The notes under the pieces: model-generated
The model's input: the letters and a program-made list of their open reading frames with translations, nothing else
Database searches by the model: none
Told to the model about the DNA's origin: nothing
NCBI RefSeq assembly: GCF_030689685.1
Contig: NZ_JAUYEY010000078.1
Coordinates: 17,466 to 81,465 of the forward strand
Reading direction: 5' to 3'
Source: Polaromonas sp.
Lineage (GTDB): Bacteria > Pseudomonadota > Gammaproteobacteria > Burkholderiales > Burkholderiaceae_C
DNA: 64,000 nt
Shown: positions 24,801-33,390 of the stretch, one piece after another
Numbering within the stretch: position 1 is the first letter of the stretch
How the letters are laid out: each line of letters starts with the position of its first letter
Program-made: the position numbers and the translations under genes

Positions 24801-26000
24801 ATCGCCTGGCGGTTTTTGTGGGCACGGCCGCTGGCGGCGGGCCTGAACCTGTTGCTGCTGAGTCTGGGGCTGGCATCGTTGAGTTTTGTGCTGCTGGTTA
24901 GCCACCAGATCACGCGAGCTTTTGAGCGCGACCTGGCCGGCATCGACGTGGTGGTGGGAGCCAAGGGCAGCCCGATGCAACTGATTCTGTCGGGCGTGTT
25001 TCACCTGGACGTACCCACCGGCAATGTGCCGCTGGCGGCGGTCAAGGCGCTGGCACAGCACTCGCAGGTGGCCAAACTGATCCCCTTGAGTCTGGGCGAC
25101 AGCGTTAGCGGGTTCCGCATCGTGGGTACCACGCCGGCCTACATCGCACATTACCAGGCCAGCTTTGCGCAGGGCGGCGTCTGGGCCGCGCCGCTGCAGG
25201 CGGTGCTGGGCGCGCAGGTGGCGGCGCAGACCGGGCTGAAGGTGGGTGAGCGTTTTGTTGGCAGCCACGGCCTGGGCAGCGGTGGCGCCAGCCATGACCA
25301 GGCGCCTTATGTGGTCAGCGGCGTGCTGGCTGCCAGCGGCTCGGTGCTGGACCGGCTGGTGCTGACCGCGCAAGAGTCGGTCTGGCAGGTGCACGAAAAA
25401 ATGCATGAGGGCGACAGCGCGCTCGACGACGAAGACCGCAAGGCGCTGGAGGCCGAGCGCGAAGTCACGCTGGCGCTGATTCAATACCGCACACCGCTGG
25501 CGGCGGTCACCTTCCCGCGCTTTGTGAACACCACCACCGAGATGCAGGCCGCCGCGCCGGCGCTGGAGATCACGCGCCTCTTGAGGCTGATCGGCGTCGG
25601 CACCGACGTGTTGCGTGCGCTGGCGGGTGTGCTGCTGCTGACAGCGGGCCTGAGTGTCTTCATCGCGCTGTGGAGCGCAGTGCGCGAGCGTCGGGCCGAC
25701 CTGGCGCTGCTGCGTTTGCTGGGCGCGCCGCCGCGCAAGGTGGCGGCACTGCTGCTGTGCGAGGCGCTGTGGCTGGCGCTGCTGGCCGCGGTGATTGGCG
25801 TGCTGGCGGGCCAGGGGCTGATGGCGTTGCTGGGTTGGCTGCTGCAGCTAGAAAAATCAGTCCTGATCGGCACACTCGCGTGGCCAGCGGGGCTGTGGGG
25901 TGTGCCGGCCCTGGCGGTGGGGGTGGCGCTGCTGTCAGCACTGCTGCCGGCCTATGAGGCCTACCGGGTCAGTGTGTTTGAACTTTTACAATCGAGGTGA
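24786..26000 (+). CDS. FtsX/MacB-type ABC permease of the putative zinc locus
   Basis: The 404-residue protein has one N-terminal membrane segment, a large periplasmic domain (DVVVGAKGSPMQLILSGVFH, then about 200 residues) and three C-terminal membrane segments with RERRADLALLRLLGAPPRKV, the FtsX family pattern. Such permeases work mechanically on periplasmic proteins rather than as simple channels. Together with the DUF3299 protein and TonB receptor this resembles the zinc-regulated Zrg system described in Vibrio. The start overlaps the ATPase gene by 4 bases. Confidence 0.88.
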   Translation: MKTIAIAWRFLWARPLAAGLNLLLLSLGLASLSFVLLVSHQITRAFERDLAGIDVVVGAKGSPMQLILSGVFHLDVPTGNVPLAAVKALAQHSQVAKLIPLSLGDSVSGFRIVGTTPAYIAHYQASFAQGGVWAAPLQAVLGAQVAAQTGLKVGERFVGSHGLGSGGASHDQAPYVVSGVLAASGSVLDRLVLTAQESVWQVHEKMHEGDSALDDEDRKALEAEREVTLALIQYRTPLAAVTFPRFVNTTTEMQAAAPALEITRLLRLIGVGTDVLRALAGVLLLTAGLSVFIALWSAVRERRADLALLRLLGAPPRKVAALLLCEALWLALLAAVIGVLAGQGLMALLGWLLQLEKSVLIGTLAWPAGLWGVPALAVGVALLSALLPAYEAYRVSVFELLQSR

Positions 26001-26005
26001 ACCGA

Positions 26006-26269
26006 ATGCCCATGAAATTGATGAAAAAAATGGCCTCAGCCCTTGCTGCACTTGCGCTGGCAGCTACGTTTTCGATAGCGCATGCGCAGCACAGCGACAA
26101 ACAAACCAAGGAAGACGTGTTGCGCCACCGCGCCATGGCCAGCGCGCATGAGGCCGCCGCCAAGTGTCTGGAATCGGGCAAAAAGGAAGATATTTGCATG
26201 AAAGACCTGCAGGCTTCCTGCAAAGGGCTGGCGGTGGGAAAATACTGCGGAATGAAACACGCGCATTGA
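26006..26269 (+). CDS. Small secreted Cys/His-containing protein
   Basis: The 87-residue product has a clear signal peptide (KKMASALAALALAATFSIAHA) and a mature part of about 60 residues with four cysteines (AKCLESG, DICMKD, ASCKG, KYCGMKHAH) and several histidines. GAGGTG lies 6 bases before the ATG at 26006. I do not recognise a family. Its place after the permease and its metal-ligand residues suggest a periplasmic metal-binding accessory protein, an inference. Confidence 0.72.
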   Translation: MPMKLMKKMASALAALALAATFSIAHAQHSDKQTKEDVLRHRAMASAHEAAAKCLESGKKEDICMKDLQASCKGLAVGKYCGMKHAH

Positions 26270-26271
26270 AC

Positions 26272-26392
26272 TGGTGCAGTCATCCCGGACTCGATCCGTG
26301 ATCCATGCAGCATGGACCAGCGACTTTGGTTTGCGTGGCATGGATTGCGGGTCAGGCCCGCAATGACAGGCCCGAAGATATTGTCTAAAGCC
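26272..26392. repeat. Dispersed repeat family D, intergenic copy
   Basis: It contains GTCATCCCGGACTCGATCCG and ends TGGATTGCGGGTCAGGCCCG followed by CAATGACAGG. The end GTCATTGCGGG..CCCGCAATGAC style is typical of intergenic palindromic repeats. It sits between the small secreted protein and the DUF3299 gene. Confidence 0.72.
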
Positions 26393-26409
26393 CCGTTTCC
26401 GGAGAACCC

Positions 26410-26982
26410 ATGAATACCTCTGCTTCCCTCGCTTTCAAGCCCCAGTCGCTGCTGATGGGCCTGCTGCTGGCCTTCGGGACGGCGCAGGCGCAGCTCAGTT
26501 CCCCCTTGCCACCGGGCAGCAGCAAACCCACTGCGCCAGCGGCTGCAGCCGGCACAGGTTTGCCAGCCGGGCAGGGTGCCGGTGTGCATGGCGCCAACAG
26601 CCCGTTTGCGCCATTGGCCCCGCGCGATGACGTGCTGGCCTGGTCGGTGCTGACCGATGTCAAAACCAAAAACGAGAAGAACCGCATTCTGCCGGTGTTC
26701 AACGCTGGCCAGCTCGGCATGAACGGCAAGACCCAGCGCATCCAGGGTTTCATGATGCCGCTGGAGCCGGGCAAGAAGCAGCGCCACTTCCTGCTGTCGT
26801 CGGTGCCGCTGAGCTGCTCTTTCTGTCTGCCTGGCGGGCCAGAGAGCATGGTCGAGGTCAAGACCAAAACCCCGGTCGAATACAGCATGGAGGCGGTCGT
26901 GGTCGAGGGCCGGCTGCAGGTGCTGCATGACGATCCGTATGGCCTGTATTACCGCATCAACGATGCGGTGACGGTGAAGTAA
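26410..26982 (+). CDS. DUF3299 secreted protein of the putative zinc locus
   Basis: The 190-residue protein has a signal sequence (LLMGLLLAFGTAQA), a Pro/Ala-rich linker and a DUF3299 domain: LAWSVLTDVKTKNE, GKTQRIQGFMMPLE and the signature PLSCSFCLPGGPESMVEV. Proteins of this family are found next to MacB-like ABC genes and zinc-regulated genes, for example in the Vibrio zrg locus; the CxFC..G segment may bind metal. Exact function is unknown. Confidence 0.85.
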   Translation: MNTSASLAFKPQSLLMGLLLAFGTAQAQLSSPLPPGSSKPTAPAAAAGTGLPAGQGAGVHGANSPFAPLAPRDDVLAWSVLTDVKTKNEKNRILPVFNAGQLGMNGKTQRIQGFMMPLEPGKKQRHFLLSSVPLSCSFCLPGGPESMVEVKTKTPVEYSMEAVVVEGRLQVLHDDPYGLYYRINDAVTVK

Positions 26983-26988
26983 ACACGC

Positions 26989-27366
26989 ATGTTGATCCGG
27001 CGCATGGCACTGCGAGCGGCTTGGGGCTATCTGGCCCTGGTGTTGTTGCTCGCGCCCATGCTGGGCCTGATGCATGGGCTGGTGCATGGCGCCATTGACT
27101 CTCACCACGCTGCGCCGGCGCATCTCGCCCAGGCCGATGATTCCAGCCATGCGCACAGCTGGCTGGCCGATCTTTTCTCTGCCCATGCCGACGACTCGGA
27201 TTGCCGTGTCTATGACCAGCTTTGCCACGCTGATGCTGCTTTGGTGCCGCCCCTGGCGGCCTTGCCGATGGTGCTGTCTGCTTTCGTTTTTCTTTTTCTG
27301 CAGGGCGAAGCACTCGCCCGGCGGGCTGCGCTTTTCGAAGCGCGCGGTCCGCCCCTGACGCGCTGA
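26989..27366 (+). CDS. Small membrane protein with His-rich loop (DUF2946-like)
   Basis: The 125-residue protein has a first membrane segment ending LGLMHGLVHG, a loop of about 50 residues rich in His and Asp (HH, HSW, HADDSDCRVYDQLCH), and a second membrane segment near residues 85-105. The pattern of a heme- or metal-ligand-rich loop ending in DC.VYDQ resembles DUF2946 proteins beside metal receptors. It lies 7 bases after the DUF3299 gene and upstream of the TonB receptor. Metal handling is inferred. Confidence 0.72.
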   Translation: MLIRRMALRAAWGYLALVLLLAPMLGLMHGLVHGAIDSHHAAPAHLAQADDSSHAHSWLADLFSAHADDSDCRVYDQLCHADAALVPPLAALPMVLSAFVFLFLQGEALARRAALFEARGPPLTR

Positions 27367-27444
27367 ATCCCCCCACTGAAGCCGCTGAACGCACCTTTTG
27401 CGGGTGCCGTTTGGTGTTTCCCGTTCCAGATTCATCGAGTCCCC

Positions 27445-29544
27445 ATGAAAAAATCATTTCCCCGCAGTGCCATCGGCACGGCTACCTTGTCCCTGCTCGC
27501 CCTTGGCAGCACAAGCGTGCTGGCGCAGACGCCCGCCCCAACGCTCAAAGAGATCACCGTGACTGGCAACCCGCTGGGCAGCACGGATTTGATAGCGCCC
27601 GCCACCCGGTACTCGGGCGACGGCCTGCTGCTGCGCTCCAAAACCACACTCGGTGAAACGCTGGACGGCACGCCCGGTGTCAGCAGCACTTACTTCGGCC
27701 CGAACGCCAGCCGGCCCATCATCCGCGGGCTGGACGGCGACCGCATCCGCATCCTGGCCAACGGCGGGGGCTCGCTCGACGCCTCCAGCCTCAGTTATGA
27801 CCACGCGGTGACCAGCGACCCCTTGAGCATTGAGCGCATTGAAGTATTGCGCGGGCCGGGTGCCTTGTTGTACGGCGGCAGCGCGGTCGGTGGCGTGGTC
27901 AACGTCATCGACAACCGCATTCCGCGCGAGGCCCAGTTTGATGAAAACGGCGGTATCAGCGGCAAGGTGGATATCAATGCCGCCACCGGTAATTCAGAGC
28001 GCGGCAAGGGTGTGCTGCTGGAAGCGGGCAACCAGCGCTACAGCCTGCATGTCGATGCCTTTGACCGTCAGACCAGCGATGTGCGGGTGCCGCGCGACCT
28101 GGCCTGCACCAAGACCGCAGTCACCACGACCGCCAGGCGCATCTGCAATTCAGCCAGCGATGTCAGTGGCGGGGCAGTGGGTGGATCGGTGTTTTTTGAC
28201 AGCGGCTACCTCGGTGCATCGGCCAGCAACTACCGCAGCAGCTACGGCACGGTGGCTGAAGACAGGGTGACGATTGGCATGAAGTCAGACCGTTATGCGC
28301 TGGAGGGTGAAATCCGCAATCTGGACGGGCCGCTGCAAAGCATCAAGGCGCAGTACAGCCAGACCGATTACCGGCACACCGAGTTTGAAGGGCCACGGCC
28401 CGGTACGGTTTTTACCAACAAGGGCAGTGACTTCAGGCTGGAAGCGCGCCATGCCAAGATCGGCAACATCGATGGCGTGCTGGGGGTGCAAACCGAATCC
28501 AGCCGCTTTTCTGCTGTGGGCACAGAGGCTTTTGCGCCTTTTAGCAAAACCTCCCAGTCGGCCCTGTTTGCTTACGAAGAACTGGGGACGGCTTGGGGCA
28601 AGATGAGTCTGGGCGGGCGGCTTGAGTCGGTCCACGTCGAGTCATTGGGCAACCCCAGAGTTGCTCGCTTCACACCCGCCAAAAAAGAATTCAAACCCGG
28701 CAGTTACGCGCTGGGCGCACTGTGGAATGCCGCACCGGGCTGGCAAATGACGAGCAACCTGGCCTACACCGAACGCGCGCCCAAGGACTACGAGCTGTTT
28801 GCCGATGGCCCGCACATCGCCACTGCTGCCTATGAAGTTGGCAACGCCAATCTGGCCAAAGAGCAGTCCAGCAACCTGGACCTGGGCGCTGCCTGGAAGT
28901 CGGGCGGACACAGCTTCAAGGTCAACACCTATGTGAGCCGGTTTAAGAACTACATTGCACTCAACCAAACGACGGGCGTGAGGCGCAACGCTGAAGACGG
29001 CGAGGTCAACCCGACCGAGGATCCCGGTAACGCGGGGTTCACAGCGTCCGGCGCGGCGTTCCGGCCGCTGGCCGAGTTTCGTTATCAGCAGGTACGGGCG
29101 CGCTTCACCGGTATCGAGGCCAGCGGCAACATCCGCCTGCAGGAGGGCGCTTCGACGGTGGATCTGGCGCTGCGCGGCGATGTAGTGCGTGCCACCAACC
29201 TGAGCAACGGCCAGTCGCTGCCGCGGATCGCGCCTTGGCGCGTGGGTGCGTCGCTGCTGTGGGCCAGCGGCCCGTGGGGTGCGAGTGTGGGCTTTGACCA
29301 CCTGGCCGCACAAAAACGGGTGTCGGCCCCACCGGTGGGGGTGACGCAGGCTTACACCTTGTGGAATGCCACTTCGTCTTACCGCATGAAAGCCGGGCCG
29401 GCTTCGTTGCTGTGGTACGCCCGGCTCGACAACATCACCGACAAGCTGGCCTATAGCGCGACCTCGGTGTTGACGAGCACGGCCTTTCCGAAGGCGCCTT
29501 TGCCGGGGCGCAGTTTGAAGGTGGGGTTGCAGGCAAGTTTTTAG
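27445..29544 (+). CDS. TonB-dependent outer-membrane receptor, ZnuD-like
   Basis: The 699-residue protein has a signal peptide, the plug domain (LKEITVTGNPLG, then TLGETLDGTPGVSSTYFGP, RPIIRGLDGDRIRIL and VEVLRGPG-type IEVLRGPGALLYGGSAVGGV) and a beta-barrel ending in Phe (LKVGLQASF). The size and plug sequences fit the ZnuD group of zinc receptors. A Cys-containing external loop (LACTKTAV..RICNSAS) resembles the disulfide loop of ZnuD. It depends on TonB for uptake. Its position after the Fur-family and ABC genes supports zinc over iron, but heme cannot be excluded. Confidence 0.88.
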   Translation: MKKSFPRSAIGTATLSLLALGSTSVLAQTPAPTLKEITVTGNPLGSTDLIAPATRYSGDGLLLRSKTTLGETLDGTPGVSSTYFGPNASRPIIRGLDGDRIRILANGGGSLDASSLSYDHAVTSDPLSIERIEVLRGPGALLYGGSAVGGVVNVIDNRIPREAQFDENGGISGKVDINAATGNSERGKGVLLEAGNQRYSLHVDAFDRQTSDVRVPRDLACTKTAVTTTARRICNSASDVSGGAVGGSVFFDSGYLGASASNYRSSYGTVAEDRVTIGMKSDRYALEGEIRNLDGPLQSIKAQYSQTDYRHTEFEGPRPGTVFTNKGSDFRLEARHAKIGNIDGVLGVQTESSRFSAVGTEAFAPFSKTSQSALFAYEELGTAWGKMSLGGRLESVHVESLGNPRVARFTPAKKEFKPGSYALGALWNAAPGWQMTSNLAYTERAPKDYELFADGPHIATAAYEVGNANLAKEQSSNLDLGAAWKSGGHSFKVNTYVSRFKNYIALNQTTGVRRNAEDGEVNPTEDPGNAGFTASGAAFRPLAEFRYQQVRARFTGIEASGNIRLQEGASTVDLALRGDVVRATNLSNGQSLPRIAPWRVGASLLWASGPWGASVGFDHLAAQKRVSAPPVGVTQAYTLWNATSSYRMKAGPASLLWYARLDNITDKLAYSATSVLTSTAFPKAPLPGRSLKVGLQASF

Positions 29545-29769
29545 TTTTTATCCTATCAAGCGTCATGCTGCGCCTCAGGTCTGCTCAGGACAGTAGGGCC
29601 TAACTCCCCACTCCCTCCCCCAGCCCCTCCCCCGCCCCGCTGGGCGGTGGAGGGGAACCTCATTTGGCCGCGTGTGCTGCTCTCGCGTGCAAACATCACC
29701 GCCGCGTACGCCGACGATGACGCGCTTCGCGCGTCATCGTCTCCCCGAATCCGATTCCTTCCCCAAAGC
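29545..29769. other. Intergenic region with a strong hairpin
   Basis: GACGATGACGCG (29713-29724) and CGCGTCATCGTC (29730-29741) form a perfect 12-base stem with a 5-base loop. C-rich sequence (CCCTCCCCCAGCCCCTCCCC) precedes it. No T-run follows, so I do not call it a terminator with confidence. Confidence 0.6.
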
Positions 29770-29965
29770 CCGTTTGGCTGAGCCGAGCAGCGCAGATGGA
29801 GGCGGTGTCAAGGGCGGCAGTTGTTTGAGCGAAGCGAGTTCTGCCGACCCCCGCCGTAATCGAGCAGCGCAGGTTGCCCGTAGCGCAGCGAAGGGACCCA
29901 GACAGTCGGGTCGCCTTTCTTTTCCTTAGGTTTCTTTGGCGAGACAAAGAAAAGTAAGTCGCCCG
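29770..29965. repeat. Long dispersed element of Comamonadaceae type
   Basis: The stretch includes GAGCGAAGCGAGTTCTGCCG, AGCGCAGCGAAGGGACCC and GGTCGCCTTTCTTTTCC, ending TTTCTTTGGCGAGACAAAGA with a CTTTCTTT/AAAGAAAAG inverted repeat. I know very similar sequences from many intergenic regions of Polaromonas-like genomes, but only this copy is in the window. No gene is visible. Confidence 0.55.
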
Positions 29966-30131
29966 CCGGGGCGAGACCCGGCTTGCTGGAAGCACAACCA
30001 AGGCTGCAAGCTACCGCAGTTGATCGGTTCCGCCGGAACAGCATGTGTGTCATCGCCGCAGTGTTTGCGCTGAATCAGCACCGCAACACGACCTTCCCGG
30101 ATAATGGTTTTCAAAATATCAGGAGACAACC

Positions 30132-32045
30132 GTGACGGATGCCGCCCAGCCTCTTTCCTCGCTCAACGCCGACTTGAGTCCGTCCAGCAGCCTGCTGACC
30201 AACCTGCGCCAGGAGCTGATGCGGCATCCGCCGTTTGCGCAAATGCAAGCCGGCGACGTGGATTTCTTCCTCAGTCATTCCCGCGAAAACTATTACGCAC
30301 CCGGCGAGCTGCTGATCACCCCCGACAGCGGCCTGGTGAAACAATTATTTTTCATTCGTCAGGGCGCGGTCATCGGCGAGCGCGGCCTGGCCGAGCTGTC
30401 GGGCGGTGCTTTTCACTACGAACCCGGCGAGTTGTTTCCGGTCAGTGCCGCCGTCGCGCAGCGCGCCGTCACAGCCAGCTACCGCGCCGTGGCCGACACC
30501 TTTGTGCTGGGCCTGCCGCTGCCGGCCATGCAGGCGCTGGCCGAGCAGAGCCCGGCGTTCGCCGATTTTCTGAACCGGCGCATTCTGAAGTTTCTGGAGC
30601 TTTCGCGGCGTGCGCTGCAAGTGGCTTATGCGTCGCAGGCGCTGGCCGAGCAGTCGCTGGAAACGCCGCTGGGCGATGTGGCGCGCCAGGCGCCGGTGAG
30701 CTGCCGGCCGACCACGCCGCTGCGCGAGGCGCTGGCGCAAATGCACCAGCAGCGCATAGGCTCCATGCTGGTGACCGACGCGCAGCAGCGGCCGCTCGGC
30801 ATTCTCACGCGCTACGATATTTTGGGCCGGGTCGCGCTGCCGGCCTTGCCGCTGGACACGCCCATTGCCGAGGTGATGGTTCAGCCAGTGCTGTCGCTCA
30901 GCCACGAGCACACGGCGCTTGACGCGGCGCTGCTGATGAGTAAACACGGTATCCGCCATGTGCCGGTGACGCGCGGCGGCGCGGTGCTTGGCATGGTGTC
31001 TGAGCGCGATCTGTTCGCGATGCAACGCCTGAGCCTGAAGCAGGTCAGCACCTCGATCCGCTCGGCCGCTGACGTGGACACGCTCAAACTGGTGGCGCAG
31101 GACATCCGCCGTTTTGCGCACACTTTGCTGGGCCAGGGCGTTCACGCGCGCCAGCTCACCGCGCTGATCAGTCACCTCAATGACGTGTTGACCGCGCGCC
31201 TGCTTGAAATCAAGGCGGGCGAGCACGGCATGGATTTGGCGCGCATCTGCTGGCTGGCGCTGGGTTCGGAAGGGCGCAGCGAGCAGACGATTGCCACCGA
31301 CCAGGACAACGCGCTGATCCTGCCGGACGACAGCACGCCGGCCCAGCGCGACGCCGCGTTGCGCTTTGCACGCGAGGTCAATCTGGCGCTCGACGCCTGC
31401 GGCTATCCGCTGTGCCGCGGCGGCATCATGGCTGGCGAGCCGACCTGCTGCCTGACGCTGCGCCAGTGGCGCGAGCGTTTTGCCCACTGGATAGAACACG
31501 GCGCGCCGCAGGACCTGCTTCATGCCAGCATCTACTTCGATTTTCGCGCACTGGCCGGCGACGACCGCTTGGCCGATGGTCTGCGCCGCGAGGTCAGCGA
31601 GGCGGCGCGGCGCGCACCGCGTTTCATCAAGCAACTGGCGCTCAATGCGCTGATCCACAGCGCGCCGCTGAACTGGACCGGCAGCATCGCCGTCGACGAC
31701 GCAGGCCTGATCGATCTCAAGCTGCAGGGCGCGGCGATTTTTGTTGATGTGGCGCGGATTTATTCGCTGAGTCACGGTGTCACCGCCACCAGCACACGTG
31801 AGCGGCTGGAGGCCGTCGGCCTGCGGCTTGGCCTGGCCGCCCCCGAATACCAGGCCTGGGTCAGCGGTTTCGAGTTTTTGCAGACGCTGCGGCTGCGCAT
31901 CCAGCTGGAGGGCACGGCCCCGCCGCAACACCCGAACCACCTCGAAGTTGCGCGCCTGAACAACATCGACAGACGCATTCTGCGCGAATCGTTTCGCGTC
32001 GCGCGTTCGCTGCAGCAGCGCCTGAAACTGGACTACGAGCGATGA
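30132..32045 (+). CDS. cNMP-binding, CBS-pair and DUF294 nucleotidyltransferase-like protein
   Basis: The 637-residue protein has, in order, a cyclic-nucleotide-binding-like domain (about 20-150), two CBS motifs (about 180-300: MHQQRIGSMLVTDAQQRPLG and MSKHGIRHVPVTRGGAVLG), a DUF294 nucleotidyltransferase-like domain (near 376-470, LGSEGRSEQTIATDQDNALI) and a C-terminal DUF294_C helical domain. Such proteins are thought to sense nucleotides and modify or regulate an unknown partner. Its stop overlaps the start of the exonuclease gene (ATGA), a common pairing, so the two probably act together. Cytosolic. Confidence 0.9.
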   Translation: MTDAAQPLSSLNADLSPSSSLLTNLRQELMRHPPFAQMQAGDVDFFLSHSRENYYAPGELLITPDSGLVKQLFFIRQGAVIGERGLAELSGGAFHYEPGELFPVSAAVAQRAVTASYRAVADTFVLGLPLPAMQALAEQSPAFADFLNRRILKFLELSRRALQVAYASQALAEQSLETPLGDVARQAPVSCRPTTPLREALAQMHQQRIGSMLVTDAQQRPLGILTRYDILGRVALPALPLDTPIAEVMVQPVLSLSHEHTALDAALLMSKHGIRHVPVTRGGAVLGMVSERDLFAMQRLSLKQVSTSIRSAADVDTLKLVAQDIRRFAHTLLGQGVHARQLTALISHLNDVLTARLLEIKAGEHGMDLARICWLALGSEGRSEQTIATDQDNALILPDDSTPAQRDAALRFAREVNLALDACGYPLCRGGIMAGEPTCCLTLRQWRERFAHWIEHGAPQDLLHASIYFDFRALAGDDRLADGLRREVSEAARRAPRFIKQLALNALIHSAPLNWTGSIAVDDAGLIDLKLQGAAIFVDVARIYSLSHGVTATSTRERLEAVGLRLGLAAPEYQAWVSGFEFLQTLRLRIQLEGTAPPQHPNHLEVARLNNIDRRILRESFRVARSLQQRLKLDYER

Positions 32046-32695
32046 GCTGGGGCGATCGGCTGCGCGGCTGGTTCGATGCGCCAGCCTCCGTGGACGAGAC
32101 GCGCTGGGTGGTGCTGGACGTGGAGACCAGCGGGCTGGATGCGCAGCGCGACCAGTTGCTGGCGATTGCCGCGATTGCCGTCCAGGTGGACTGGCCCGCG
32201 CGGCGCCTGAGCATCACGCCGGGCGACAGCTTTGAGTTGGTGCTGCGCCAGTCCGAGGTGGCGTCTGCCAGGGACAACATCCTGCTGCACGGCATTGGTC
32301 TGCAGCGCCAGCGCGAAGGCGAGCCTATGCCTGACGGGCTGCGTGCCTTCGCCCGCTTCGTCGGCAGTTCGCCCTTGCTGGCCTTCCATGCACCTTTCGA
32401 CCAAGCCATGATCGGCCGCTTTGTGCTGGAGCACCTGGGCGCCGCGCTGCCCAACCGCTGGGTCGACATTGAGCAGCTATGCGCGGTGACGCACGAGAAG
32501 GTCAGAGCCCGCGCGCTGGACGAGTGGTTGGCGCACTTTAGTATCGTGTGCGCCAACCGGCACCAGGCCGCCGCCGATACGCTGGCCGAATGCGAGTTGC
32601 TGCTGCGCATCTGGCCGCAAATGGCCGGGCAGTGCACGTGCTGGCGGGATGTCGAAAAACTCGCGGCCCAGCAGCGCTGGATTGCGCGCGCTTGA
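32042..32695 (+). CDS. DnaQ-like 3'-5' exonuclease
   Basis: The 217-residue protein has the three Exo motifs of the DEDDh group: VVLDVETSGLD (Asp26, Glu28), HAPFDQAMIGRFV and HQAAADTLAECEL with the catalytic His and Asp. It resembles the epsilon-type exonuclease domain without polymerase parts. It is coupled to the DUF294 protein. The substrate could be DNA or RNA; a housekeeping proofreading role is less likely given the pairing. Confidence 0.88.
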   Translation: MSWGDRLRGWFDAPASVDETRWVVLDVETSGLDAQRDQLLAIAAIAVQVDWPARRLSITPGDSFELVLRQSEVASARDNILLHGIGLQRQREGEPMPDGLRAFARFVGSSPLLAFHAPFDQAMIGRFVLEHLGAALPNRWVDIEQLCAVTHEKVRARALDEWLAHFSIVCANRHQAAADTLAECELLLRIWPQMAGQCTCWRDVEKLAAQQRWIARA

Positions 32696-32730
32696 GGCTT
32701 GCCGCTGTTTGCTGCGGGCGGGAATCCCAA

Positions 32731-32799
32731 ATGCTATAGATTTTATAGCTACACGCGCTTATCTGGTATGGGTTGGAAGCCGATATGGCTAATAAAAAC
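32731..32799. repeat. Dispersed repeat family A, intergenic copy
   Basis: ATGCTATAGATTTTATAGCT then ACACGCGCTTATCTGGTATG and GGTTGGAAGCCGATATGGCT. The TGCTATA/TATAGCT hairpin and the order of motifs match the 6520 copy, and this copy shows the hairpin part most clearly. Confidence 0.78.
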
Positions 32800-32868
32800 A
32801 ACGCACAGGTGCTTGAACCTGCAAAGCCTGGAAGGCATCGGCCGCAGATAGGATCCTGCCAGCCCGCA

Positions 32869-32930
32869 GGCGCATCGCCCCCCTCGAGGGGGGCAAAGAG
32901 CCACGCGCAGCGAGCGAACGTGGAGGCACT
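32869..32930. repeat. Dispersed repeat family B, with perfect hairpin
   Basis: GCCCCCCTCGAGGGGGGC (32877-32894) is a perfect palindrome followed by AAAGAGCCACGCGCAGCGAG and CGAACGTGGAGGC, the family B order. It ends at the stop codon of the minus-strand TM2-like gene. Confidence 0.7.
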
Positions 32931-33390
32931 ATTTCATGGGCTGCGAAATTTTTCTGGCTTCCTCGACCTGGTATTCAAAGTAGCGCTGAAAGCTGAAGAC
33001 GATGCTGGACATCAGGGCAATGGTGCCGAACAGCAGCGCAAACACCATGGCTCCGATGGTCAGCCAGTTGGTTCTGCCGGGAGCAGCATCCGGCGCTGCG
33101 GCGGAGTTGTGCCGGGCATTCCATTTTTCAGGAGCCATCAGGCCGTAATAAATCGCCGTCAGCGCCGTGCCGGCCAGGGTGAATCCAAGGATGGGAATCA
33201 GCGCCCACGCGAGCTGGTCGTCCTGTCCGTACATCCGTACCCTTTCGACGCCCCACCAGCCCAGGGCGGCGGCGATCGGGTGCAGCCAGGCCAGCACATC
33301 GCCCACGCCATACAGGTAGAGGCGGTGAATGCCCAACTGGCCGCCAGCTAAAGACAGCCAGGCAGCCAGGGTTTTGTTTTTGTCTTTCAT
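32929..33390 (-). CDS. TM2-domain-like membrane protein
   Basis: The 153-residue protein begins MKDKNKTLAAWLSLAGGQLG and IHRLYLYG, the TM2-type turn with G-x-HRFYLG-like spacing, followed by three or four hydrophobic segments (about 25-45, 60-85, 108-133). Function of such small inner-membrane proteins is unknown. Its start overlaps the stop of the acetyltransferase gene upstream on the same strand by 4 bases. Confidence 0.7.
   Translation of the reverse strand: MKDKNKTLAAWLSLAGGQLGIHRLYLYGVGDVLAWLHPIAAALGWWGVERVRMYGQDDQLAWALIPILGFTLAGTALTAIYYGLMAPEKWNARHNSAAAPDAAPGRTNWLTIGAMVFALLFGTIALMSSIVFSFQRYFEYQVEEARKISQPMK

Noticed and set aside
29713..29741. 12-base hairpin considered as a terminator of the TonB receptor gene
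   Set aside because: It is about 170 bases past the stop and has no T-run, so it was kept only as a hairpin.
30345..31940. 531-residue open frame on the minus strand
   Set aside because: It lies opposite the cNMP/CBS/DUF294 gene, whose domains are clear, and has no recognisable motif.
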